A stretch of 64,000 nt of DNA from Limanda limanda (Eukaryota; Chordata; Actinopteri; Pleuronectiformes; Pleuronectidae): positions 8,543,739 to 8,607,738 of the forward strand of contig NC_083648.1 of NCBI RefSeq assembly GCF_963576545.1. The letters run 5' to 3'. Under the pieces are notes generated by a model. It was not told where the DNA came from. It saw nothing but the letters and a program-made list of their open reading frames with translations, and did not search any database. Shown in pieces: positions 1 through 17,000 of the stretch; the stretch's first letter is position 1; each line of letters begins with the position of its first letter. The translations under genes and the position numbers were made by a program.

Positions 1-5386
<5,386 letters not shown>

Positions 5387-6977
5387 CCTCCCTCTCACTT
5401 ATAAAGAAGTTAAATAAAAGCACAACAGCGTTTGTGTCCTGACTTCAAAATTCTCCTCGCGTTAACGTCCATGTTAAAGGTTTCAAATGTTCGCAGCTCA
5501 TCTGTGCGACTCTTCAGTGTCTGCGAGTCTGCAGTCACAGGGGGGAGGCGTTCACTGGGCGTGGGAATTCGCAGCATCAGATTACTTCACATCACAACTG
5601 CAATCTTTCTCCCCATATTTTTCCATTCTTTCTTTCGCATTCTGTCATATTTTCTTGTTATGGCAATCTCTCTTTAAGAAAGAAAGAAAAAACGAAATAA
5701 GAAAAAGAATCAATTATAGTCAGGAAGAGAAAGAATGATGATAGAGGATGGGAAGATGGCAAAAACTCAAAAAGAAAGAAATAGTAAAGAAAAAGGGGAA
5801 GAAAGAAAAGGGATGAAAGACGAAGGAAAGATGGGGGAAATAAAAAAGAAATAATAATGAAAAAAAGAAAAGGATTATAGAAGACTATAGAATAAAGACA
5901 CTTTGGTCCATTTTCCATCCAATAACACGGAGGTGGGATTTATGACCGACACCACAGCCAGCCACCAGGGCACAATGGAGACGCACCGATGTCTGCCCCC
6001 CACCCCCTTTCACTTTTATTCAATTGTTAGCTCTTCTGCTTTTAAAATATTGTTAGTATTGTAGATATAACAAAAGTTTTCACTGTTTAGTCAGAATAAA
6101 TGTCTCGTTCCATTCCCTCGAGCTTCTATGGTTCAAAATCAATTCATCTACTCAAAGGAATAATTATTGCAGGTAAAAACAAATAAGCTTTTTATTAAAA
6201 GGTGTGACATTAGCATTTTGACATTACAAATCATTACAATTTTTAAGACATTGTAATAAATACTTAGGAACAGATAAGATGTTCGCTAAGACGACTGGAA
6301 TCTACCAACATGTGATAAGTGCCACTGGATCACTGATTCTGAAGCTAATTTTTTGCTCTCAAGTACATTTGTGCTATGTGACACCTAAAGGATTAAGTGA
6401 AAGATTCTACAGGAAATACAAGAATGAACACCAAATAAATCCCGCTGGTTTAAAAACATTGGACGATTTACAGGAATAATTCAACATTGTGGGAGACATC
6501 TTCCCGACAGAGAAAGGAGCAGATTTGCTGAGCTGCACGCAATCAAGGAGGCACGAGTCACAAAACACCACTTTGGTTTCCGGATGCTTTACGCAGGATA
6601 CGTGTTCATGATTGAGCTTTAGAAATGATATTGAAGACGATCATCTGTTCACATCACTTCATTTGGTTTATTGGCAAATGGCAACCAATGTCAAGGTGAA
6701 CCACCGCCACCTCTCGTTAAGTCACTGAACAAATGCAAAGAAGAATGTTTCCCATAATGGATGATTCCTTTAATCTTAACAACCATTACCACGATCATTT
6801 GTCCAGACATTGTCTCAATTATCGATGATATGAAAATTACTTAAGACATGATTTATCCATTAATGTGAATGCAACTCACAGCACCTTTAATTAAGCAGTT
6901 ATTTGTCTCAGAGATGTGGGTGGAATGCAAAAAAAAAACAATAAAACAAACTGAGAACAAACCACCATCTTAAACAT
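5387..6977. other. Intergenic region and probable fkbp 3' UTR
   Basis: Between the plxdc2 start and the fkbp stop codon. About 5,670-5,890 is strongly purine-rich. A minus-strand polyadenylation hexamer (TTTATT on plus, 6191-6196) lies about 780 bases past the fkbp stop, so 6,190-6,977 is plausibly its 3' UTR. A short plus-strand open frame at 6279-6479 has no recognisable domain. Confidence 0.5.
6660..6735. repeat. Dispersed repeat copy A (related to 32,515-32,590)
   Basis: A segment beginning ggtttattggca and containing cgtcaaggtg/tgtcaaggtg followed by accgccacct closely matches the stretch near 32,520. This suggests two copies of one short interspersed element. The element class was not determined. 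Confidence 0.55.
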
Positions 6978-9112
6978 TTAAAATCCACATCTCAGAAGCT
7001 CCACTTCGAAGATGAGAGGAGAATTGGGTGGGATGACGGGAGGGTATCCACCGCTGCCATACGCGTAGTCCGGCGAGCAGGTCAACCTCGCCATTTCACC
7101 AATACTCATCTGTGGAGGAGGCCAAGAAAAAAAGTTAGAAAAAGGAGACTGCAGGTTATAAACCTATAATTCGCATTTCAAATTAAATTTAAAAAACTGC
7201 AGCGGAGATGGAGATTTACCAACTAAAACACCAGCCCAGAAACACAGGGTTCTAAATATTCAATCATGCAACAACAGCAATTTGGTCCTGCACCTAGGAA
7301 AAGAGTTAAGGAGGCAACTTCATTGCTCTTTTGCTGAGAGTTTGTTTCATCAGTTTAAGACACAGGAGCAAATTAATCCCCGAGTTGACCTCTGCTCTGC
7401 CTGGAGACTGATTTAAAGCCTGCGGTGCACAGAGCAGAGCTGTATGCATTGTATTCTTTTCTAATATCCATAACTACGAGGGGGCGTCCAGGTATCTCGC
7501 TCAAAAGTCTTGCACAGGAAGAACATTGCTTCAACCATCATTTCAGATCACCCAGTGCAATTGCTAAGTCGGAGAAGTAATCCCACTGACAACTAATCTT
7601 GATGTGTGGGAAATTCAACAATTCAGTGAAATGTCATGTTAAAGTTAATCTCATTACCCTAGCTACACCTTCATCCCAAGCACGAATGACCTCTCCCATT
7701 CCCAGCTTGAAAACAAAGGGCTTTCCCCGATCCCTGGAGGAGTCAAACTGCTTTCCGTTGGTCAGCGTGCCTGTGGAACGACAAGAAGAAGTGTTTTATG
7801 ATAAGGAAATGAAAAAAACACATTTAGATGCTTGGATAGTAAACCACAGTTAAGGGATAAAAAACAAAATACATAAATAATACAAAAACACGACTAGATG
7901 GATCAGGAGGGGATGTTGTATGGATGAACGGAGGGAAGAACTCATTTAGTGTGCATCAGGATTTGTATTCCCCTTCTCAAATTTGCGAGATTGTGCTCTT
8001 TTAAAATTTCACCGATTTCAAAAGGAAATCATTTAAGGATCTCGATCTAAAAAAAGAGGGAAAGATCCCAGCTGGGCCCCAGGCTGCCAGGGACATGCAC
8101 CCAGGTCTGATCAACCTGTGGTGGGCCAGTCTTAGAAGAAGGTGCCTAGTGATTCAAAAGGCAGAAAAACCTGAGGACACTAAAGTTCACAACTGAAGAC
8201 AAGTCTCCAGCATCTGCTGCTGGTTGGCACACAACCATCAAACCTACAAGGAACATTCACCATCTTGTCCCATATTCCATAAAAAAAAAATAGGGGCCTA
8301 GTATCTCAGTGTGTGAGGTTTGATGCAGCTTGGTTGGATTTATTGTTGTAGCTGAGCAGCTTCGCTTCAGATTTCAACTTTCGATTACTAGTTATCGATC
8401 CGACGAGGCGGAGACTGAACATCTTCACCGCAAGAGTGAATAATGGAGACATGAGGAACGTTAGCATCGCCGTAGCTAGGACCGTTAGCATCGCAGAAGC
8501 TAGGACCGTTAGCATCGCAGATGCTAGGACCGTTAGCATCGCAGAAGCTAGCACCGTTAGCATCGCTGTAGCCGAGCGCAAGGAGCGGAATGTGGGCGAG
8601 CTGCTCACCCGGCTCCACCGGACGATCTGCTCCGATTCAACCGCAGAAGAAACACGTCTTGTGACCCAGGGAGCTCCACGGAAGCCGGTTAGCTGGATTT
8701 TAAAAATCACCCCCACCACCACACTTCGTTTCCGGCGTCCGTGCCAAGCTAACGTTAGCTAACCCGAAGCTACACCCACACCCACCCACACACATATATC
8801 CCCTCGACTCAGCCCATAGGAGAATTAAAAAACACAAATATCACAAGTGCCAGATTCGACCTGAACATGTTATTTATAAATATATAAATAAATAAAAATA
8901 TAAAAGAAAAGCGAGGAGCCCCGGATCGTGTCTTACCGACGTAGTGCACTTCCACCCGGTGTCCTCTCTGCGGGAAAGTCCTCCCTACAGGCACACATCG
9001 TGGGGTTAGAATGATCAGATCCAAAAATGATAAGAAACATATCGATTCATTGAACAGTTGTAAACAGATCCTCACCGTCGCCATGCCTCAGTGTCTCGAC
9101 GTCGACTCCCAT
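6978..9112 (-). CDS. FKBP12-type peptidyl-prolyl cis-trans isomerase (FKBP1A-like), complete
   Basis: Cytosolic prolyl isomerase of the FK506/rapamycin-binding FKBP12 family. Four exons (9076-9112, 8937-8984, 7658-7770, 6978-7109) join through GT/AG sites into 109 codons, against 108 in mammalian FKBP12. The start MGVDVET matches the family. In FKBP12 numbering the pocket residues Y26, F36, D37, R42, F46, E54, V55, I56, W59, Y82, I91 and F99 are all present. H87 is replaced by Y and I90 by V. W59 is the FKBP12 state; FKBP12.6 (FKBP1B) has Phe there. The C-terminus ends LLRCGF instead of LLKLE. It lies between plxdc2 and malrd1 on the same strand. Because it is fully spliced and intact it is not a processed pseudogene. 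Which teleost FKBP1 paralogue it represents was not settled. Confidence 0.93.
8455..8575. repeat. 24-bp minisatellite in fkbp intron 2
   Basis: About five tandem copies of a 24-base unit, accgttagcatcgcagaagc plus tagg, with a few substitutions between copies. Because the unit is a multiple of three, open frames run through it on both strands (for example repeated TVSIAEAR on plus). These are repeat artefacts and not a gene. Confidence 0.88.
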
Positions 9113-9461
9113 TGTTCTCCTCGCTGATGTGGATGTGACCGAGCAGCTGGACGCTTCCACCCCTTATGAGAGCTAGCTGCAGGATGGAGCTGTCATGTGA
9201 CCTGCGTGGTCCCATTTCCGCCTCACTGTCGATTATTACAATTTTTAAAAAAAATGGATTCCTATTCACGTGAGGTCAAAATGTATGAATAAAAAAGTCA
9301 TAATAATAAACCAAATAGAATTGTATTATGATATGGTAAAGGGATTTAAAATGCTAGGTTCCCACCGTCTGTGATTTATCTGCTGTGCCTCGTCCAGTTG
9401 TTTTCATTTCAGACCTTTTCCCTGTTTGGATGTTATATTTGGACATCACTAATGTAACCAA

Positions 9462-9462
<1 letters not shown>

Positions 9463-9538
<76 letters not shown>
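9463..9538. repeat. (AC)n microsatellite
   Basis: An uninterrupted run of about 38 AC units. Open frames across it on either strand are artefacts. Confidence 0.98.
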
Positions 9539-9539
<1 letters not shown>

Positions 9540-9635
9540 GAGTTGTGTCTCCATGACTTCAGAAGACATACATTGACTTACAGTGATTTCTTACAGACTC
9601 TTACTCTAACCTTAACCAATACTTGCCTAACCCTA

Positions 9636-9660
9636 ACACACACACACACACACACACACA
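9636..9660. repeat. (AC)n microsatellite, short
   Basis: A second AC run of about 12 units, shortly after the first. Confidence 0.95.
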
Positions 9661-10544
9661 TTGTTTATTCCACTCCAACTGCACACACTAAGGCTCTTAT
9701 GCTCAAACAATGTTAAGTTCAAATTTCTCCACTAAAACCAACACTTACTGGTTATTTAACAGATTCAGATTGTACAACAGAACATATGAATTAGTTATTA
9801 TAAAAAAATGATTTGGCTTGTTTAACGTGATACCATCCACGTAACTAAATCAGCTACAACCATGAAACCTGTTCCCTGTCGATTTCCATGCATTCACATG
9901 TGTGGGTGTGTGTTGTACTACACTGTTATATAACAGGCTCATGTAGGAGGAACAATGTCAGCAGTGGAGCCAGCCACTCACAATCCAAATGAGTTGTATA
10001 GTGTAAATCTTTAAAGCCTGTTCAGCAGGTCCAGAAACATTCTTATGTTTCCCGCAGGTGGTAGAGGTATTTACTTGTTGCATGTTATGTTGCACAATGT
10101 TGGAAGGTAAAGTGCACCCATCTGTAAATTACAATGTGATTTCAGCTCTGTCACGACAGGTTTGGCAGAGCAGACGTGACGCATCTCTTTGTAATGTTCA
10201 GTTTCTTTGGGGGAAAACAACCTCAACAATATTTTTTTGAGCATTCACGTTTCCACTTGCTCTACAGCAAAGATAACACAAGCCTTTTAAGACAAGTTAT
10301 CACAAGAAGTTGCATTTCGTACAAATCATACATGTTTCTCAAATCATTCCTCAATTGAGTTTTTTTATGATTGGCAGTATTTGCAAATATTGTAAACGAC
10401 TCCAGTTGAACAGTCGTTTATTTTGCTCAGCACAAAACCACTTGACGGTTTCATCTTGTACATGGTTTTAGTGGAATCAGAAGTTCACAGGAATAATTTA
10501 CATACTTTATGGTGGATTTGTTTTATTATAATCATGAATCTGGT

Positions 10545-11093
10545 CTAAGTGTCAGATGAACCCACACTGGCGTCGATTTCGTACAGCCTGTTGTCAAAGG
10601 AAAGGTCTGATTCAGCTCCATGTTGTGTGTCCTGAAAAGAAAAAAACATCTTTTATCATCTGAGTTGAGTCCAGACAAGATGCTTCGCTGTCAGACACTG
10701 AGTACTTACACCTGTTTTGCAGTCAAAGAGGTCAAACAGTGAGTTCTGGACCCTGAGACACACAAACAGAAAAGTCAGCCAACAACACACATAGGGATTC
10801 CTCGGGGATATTATGCTCATTATTGATGTATTTCCTCTTCCCCATCTGCATGGGCTCCTTGGTAAGATACTGAACCCCTAAAAAAAAATGTCCCCTCATA
10901 AATGCTGAGTGTACTTATTGTAAGTCGCTTTGGACAAAAGCGTCAGCCAAATGACATGTAATTTAGTGTAATGTATTTACATTGTGCAGCGTCTCTTGTT
11001 CATCCTGAAGAGGAAGCCTGTGAGGACAACTCCAGCCAACAGAGTCAGACCCACTGAGAGGCCTAAGGACAACATATCTGCAGAAGAAGAACC
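10545..11093 (-). other. malrd1: malrd1 transmembrane segment and cytoplasmic tail
   Basis: Exon near 10,988-11,078 encodes a hydrophobic span ([20 protein letters not shown]) followed by the positive stop-transfer sequence RMNKRRC. Two further exons give the tail. The first donor is GGT|gtaagt, which keeps the frame into the last exon (start near 10,632). The tail contains SLFDLFD and FDNRLYE, the latter resembling FxNxxY endocytosis signals, and ends VGSSDT-stop. Confidence 0.9.
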
Positions 11094-14000
11094 ATCACAA
11101 GAGCTCAGCATTTCACATCAGCATATTCCCTGCATTTATTTCTGTGAACAATGCAGTTACCTCTTGGAATAAAACTTTAAAATCATTTAAATTTGGGTTA
11201 AAAGCACATTTGTCCCAAATACTGTATGCAAGTACTTTTTGAGGCAATTTCTGGGATCTTATCTTATGATAAGGTAAATGTATCTCAATATGCACTCATT
11301 GCATCTGAGTATATACGAAAGATGCTCAGTTGAATTAGGTAAGGGGGAGTTCCAGTTACCATAGTGTTCATCAGAAGGGTCGATGGGGGGGTCTATGTAA
11401 CAGCTGCCAGGGAGGATGGTGATGTCATCGAGAGCGACGTCCCCACCTTTATTCTCCCCCCTCTGATACACAAACACGAACTGTGGCACAAAATACCAAG
11501 TTAGTCAAAATCAGGACATATTCTGCATATTCATCGAAAACTCTGAAGTGAATAAATCATTTCACTGGTTAATCTGTTCAGTTTTTCCCGGCTTCATGAT
11601 CAGATGACACATTCTGCTCTTGACCAAACACTTCAGCTGTATTTTTAGAGTTTATTTTTATAAATTTATGACAACCTGACTGAACTATGATCCAATAGTT
11701 ACCCAGAATGCATCTTCATGTTGAATAGGCACTTGAGCCATCTGCCACTTATCTCCCCTGTTTCCCGACTCAATCCACTTCAGATCCCCTTCTTCACTTC
11801 CACCTGATTGCATTTTTCTACGGGACAGGACAACACTCATTTAATTCAGAACTTAATTAATACATAAATGTTTCTCCTCTTTCGACATGAACAGTGAGTT
11901 ACCTGTCATTTATGAAAACTCTGAGAGTCCCAACATGGCTGCCATACATGTGGTACCAGAAGACGAGACAGTGCCCTCTAGTGGACGGCTGGAAAACATC
12001 ACTGATCAGGAAGGACCTGTCTCCCCACTCTCCCACCAAACTGTCCACATACAGATAATAACCTGTGGGAAACAGTTAGGAATGACAGGATCAGCTCTTA
12101 TATTCTTTTTTGCCAATATCACTTCTGACATGAATGTGCAGATGGTCTAACCTAGATTTAGATTACAGCCCAGTCAGACATATTGTTTTATAGATACCTA
12201 GAAAAAGATCTGTATAGTGTTTAAATCATCACCATGTGTTGAGTTGGTGGTGTGATCCAAACTGGGTCCGGTGTTGGGGTTCGGAGAGTCCCCTTTGCCG
12301 CGGAGCCAGTTCCCCTGGTCAACGTCTCCACCCAGGTTGCTCCAGCTGCACATGTTGATCTCAAAGTCACAGAATCCATGAAGAGGACACTGAGCCTCCG
12401 TCAGATGTACGTCATCAAAAGCCATGTCTCCCTCCTGAGTGGAGCCAGACTTCACACCTTCCACCACAATCTGAAACACACAGCGTGTTATGATGGAAAC
12501 TGCTGGATAAACTTTATATGAGTCAAGTATTAGATGTCATCTCACTCTTATTAGATAGCATTGTGGTTTCATTTTTCAGACTCCATCAGTTTATTGTATA
12601 TCATTTGATTTGCCAACAATTAGATAATATTTCATATGAACTTTTTCACCCAATTAAGTGGTAAATGTCTGTAAAGGCCCAAATGTCAGTGTAGAGAATC
12701 CGTCCCCTTTTTAGAGAAAAAGTATCTCAGTAATTCAACAACAATGCATAGTACATGAGCATAATCTGTAAAGTCTATAGCAACTAGAGCTGCCAATTAA
12801 ATATGGTGAGGGGCAATATTTATTGAAACGAGTCAAGTAAGGTATTACGGTAAATTTACTTAAATGCAGAACCTTAGTAAGTGTAGTTAGAAACCTCTCA
12901 CCAGTGTCCATCTCTTTCCCACAGTGACTGTGTGTCACCACCGGTTGTGGGTGGGTCTTTGTGACTCACCCTGTAAGGCTGAACGCGAGGCAGAAGTGAA
13001 GCTTGAGCGAACCTCCACAGCCGGCCCTGGTCTCCTGTCTGAGAGAAAATCAGAGCTTCCTTCCTGTCTTCACTCTGCTGGTAAACATTCAGCGTCCCCA
13101 TGCCTTTCCCATACATGTGGTACCACAGCTGCACACAAGCTCCTTTTCCTGAGCGGCCATAGGAAGGAAAACCTCATTAAATGTCATCTCATCAGAGATG
13201 TTACACTGAATGTCTACATCACTTCAATATCGTCACTGTTACAGTCAAGTTATTAGTGTTTTCTTAAAGAGAAAAATAGAATTGATAAGCAGATCTGTCC
13301 GGTCGTTGTGACTCTGACCTGCAGGGTACCGGGGGGAAGACATTGCAGCTCTCTGGTCGGTGCGGTCGGCAGCGGAGGAGGGAAGGTAGTAGTAGTGGCC
13401 CGTGGGCGTGTTGGTGGTGTGGTCGGTGTCTGGTCCAGTGTTGGGGTTGGTAGTGGAGCCCGAGTCTCTGACCCAATCAAAGTCATCAGTGGTCTCCTGC
13501 TGCCAGTTACAACTCCCCTCCTCAAAGTCACACAAATCTACAAGATAATAATATAATAATATATAAACAATAATATTTTGGAATGCATTATCAAACTAGA
13601 AATACGGCTCTGTTATTGTATGCCTCTGTCAACCAGTGCAATTTCAATCTACATACATTTCTTTCAAGAGGTCAACGTGACCTTTGACCTTAAAAATATA
13701 ATAAATGAATCTGTCAGTCTCACTTAACATTCATGTGAATTGTTTTATTTTATTGACCATTTTTTTATTGAAAGACCCGTTAACTTTTGTAACGGATCCA
13801 CAATTTATTTTCTTTAACATTGAAAGATCGTGTGTTTTTGACATTTTCAAGTATTTCTCAGGGAAAAATTCATGGATCTCGATGAAAAAAACATCTAACT
13901 GCTTAAATAAATCCACATATTAAAAAGATGTGTTCTGCAACTTTAGCCCAATTACCCGAGGCAGGACACGGTCCACTGACGAGGGAGATGTCATCAATGG

Positions 14001-17000
14001 CGATATCTCCCGCCTCTCCTCCAACTGTAGCCTCCAGAATCACTTGGTGGACTTGCTGCAGCATCACGTGGGTCTGCACCAGCAGCCACTCATCCCCTTG
14101 ATTTCTCGATTTCTGCCACACCTACAGGAAGGACGGAGGGTGATTCACTTACAATGAGGATGTGGGGAGGGTTTTGCAACATTGCACTATGCGAACTGTG
14201 CAACTTGCACTCCATATACCATGAATTGATGCTATTTTGCAATCAGAATTTCACAATTATGGCAAAAAGTATGTTAACGGAGAGAAAACGCTGTGGAAGC
14301 AATTATTTCTCAATCAGCTTCACAGCAAGAATCCTCACATATTTGTCACGCAGCAACTTTAATAATAATAATAAAAACACAAAGTAAGAAAACTATTATT
14401 TATGTTTTACCAGTGTTTTCTTCAAGGGATCAGCTGAGTGTAGAAACATCTTCAGAGATCCCACGGTAGCTCCAAACATGTGGTACCAAAATGTGAGACA
14501 GTATCCCTTTTCTCCAGCAGGTTGCAGCAGTGCAGACTTCATCTGAGCCATGTTCCCCTTCACACTTGGTGTTGAACTCTTAATATAAAGGTATTTCCCT
14601 GAAAATGAACATAGACGTATTTAAATTAACCGTAGGTGCGAGTGTGAACGACAAAGTCAATGATGCTCTTTTGATCCGACATGTAATACTCTGTGTTTTC
14701 AGAAATTGCTTGTAAATATATTGTGTAATGGTTGTGACCTTTGCCCGTAGTGTGGTCTCCTGCAGGTCCCGTGTTGGGGGCTTCGGTGGAGCCAGATGTG
14801 CTGAGCCAGTCAAGCTCATCCTCAGCTCCCTGCACCCAAAGACACAGGCCATCTTCAAAAGAGCAGCTATATGCAGACAGAGCTGAGGAGAGAAAACAGA
14901 ATAATAAAACATTTGCCCAGCCTTCATCACCGTTAGTTGTCCATTTAAACATGGTAGAGATATGAATGTAGTATCACATTACACCCAATACCTTGACTAC
15001 ATATTCTAAATAAACTCACATGTTGAAATCATATTTACCTGGTGGTTTGTAGGACTTTTCACAGTTTAAAAAAGAGATGTCATCCACAGCAAAAATACCA
15101 CCTCCGGCGGCTGTGGCCTCCTGAGTGACTGTATTCTTACCACTAAACAAAACCTGAAAATAGACAGATGCATATGAGAAATACTGCATATTTGGGTGCA
15201 TATTATTTATATGTGATAAAATAATTGTACATTCTGATACATTACATTTTGCAAAGTGCAAAACACAACATTACTTGATCATTTGCACAAATATTTCCAT
15301 GAGATCCCATGCATTAAAAATATAAAGATGGGTGGTTTATTTGAGACCTTTAAGGTTTTGGGATTCTACAGATTCATGTGAAATCTCCCTAAATAAGATT
15401 TTCATCTGGGTAGAGACCTGGTGACAGGATTTTTTATTTGTTTCTCCCCTCGTTTATTCGGGTTAATAAAACTGCACATTTCCGTGTCCCCTGCATAAAG
15501 ATTCAAAAACATCATGAGCGTACACCTTATAAGGTTGCTGTTGCAGGCCGAGGAGCAGAGTCTCTGCAGTCCAACGGGAGACGGTGTTGTGACTACGTGA
15601 CCACAGGATTGCTTCACTCCCCTCAGCTTGCTGCATAAGCACTCTGAGTGACCCAGCACTCACAGAACTGATGTGGAAGTGAAACCTGGGTTGAGGAAAG
15701 AAGGAAGGAAGGAGGGGAGAGGGTTGGAATGGGAAGACAGTTGAGTGGTACAACGATGGGGGAGGTGTGGAGCATTGAGCAATTCATACGACTTTGAATC
15801 AAAAACAAATGTGACGATCAATGCCGCGGTTGTCACTCACTGAATCTGGCAGTAGTGGGATGACTGGGGGAGTGAGGGACTCTGAAGCCGGGACTCGTTC
15901 TGTGTGGACCCCTGACTGAAATTCACCCTCATGTAGAAGCCTGAGAACCAGGGAGCACATCCTGAATCAACAACATTTACTCCTAACATGTTGTTTCAAT
16001 TGCTGCACTGGGATCAGTTCAGAGTTTCGGCATGTTATCAATTAATTTCTCTTCCTGTAGATCCATAAAATCAACGAATGAATCAGTAACTTATCCACAA
16101 GGGTCACCTGTGTCTGTGGTATGATCAGTGGGCGGCTCGGTGGAGTTGCTGGCTTTCTGTCTCTGCCACGTGCTCTGTCCTTCACTGGAGTCAGTCCATT
16201 CGCATTGATCCCTCTCAAATGTGCAGGGACCTACATTGACGATAACAACGAATGAGTAATACTGCTGGGAAAAGAGGGGGGAGAACATTGGTTCATGATT
16301 CACTGTTTATTTTTTTTATGTAATTTGCTTTTGCGACACATTTGGCTTCCGAGAACATTTATTTTTGTTTGCTGTGTGCTGTCCATATACTTGAACTGAT
16401 CGTAAATTATGAAAGAACTTGGTCATGTTGTCCGGCAGGCTGACGTCTCAAAGGCTGATGTTGACACAAAGTCAATGACACAATTTCCACAAGTTGTATC
16501 AGCATTCAGGGACATATTACTTACGTCTCTCTTTCAAGAATCATATTTCAACAAAAGCCAACACTACTTTTCCCTTTATAAGAATTTCTGTGTTAATTAG
16601 CATGGATTCTTTAGCTTTGACCTTTGTGATTGTTTGTGCCTTTTTAAGTATTTCCCTCCAATCCCCTGCTATGTCAGCTGTCTACATGGAGGCTTTTAAA
16701 CACTGGTTGATTTAGCCAATCATTTCCTGCTTTAACAACTTACTTGCACCCAATCTTGCTGAAACGTAAGTAGTTTTGTTCTTTAATGACCAGTGACATA
16801 TAAAAATGCATTATTATTATTATAATTTTTACCCCCAAACTCAACTTGTCTTTTTCCCTCAGTTGAAAAGAATGAGAAAGTCACCACACGGCTCTGTTTG
16901 CCATTTAGTAGCCGACTAATGATCACTTGTCAGATTTACTCTCCTTAAAGATCCATGCAAAATGCAGCTCTCACCACAGCCGTCCTCGTCCTCCCCCTGG

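Larger units (their letters stand above)
9113..10544. other. Intergenic region, fkbp 5' to malrd1 3'
   Basis: Contains the fkbp upstream region and the malrd1 3' UTR. A minus-strand AATAAA (plus TTTATT 10522-10527) lies 18 bases past the malrd1 stop. Two CA microsatellites are present. No other exon was recognised. Confidence 0.6.

Noticed and set aside
8436..8762. Plus-strand open frame of 108 codons with TVSIAEAR repeats
   Set aside because: It is a 24-bp minisatellite inside an fkbp intron; the opposite strand is equally open.
9354..9576. Cys-Val and Thr-His repeat proteins on both strands
   Set aside because: They are translations of the (AC)n microsatellite.
13245..13535. Several overlapping minus-strand open frames at MAM12
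   Set aside because: Only the frame with [10 protein letters not shown] fits the domain; the others are shadows of that exon.
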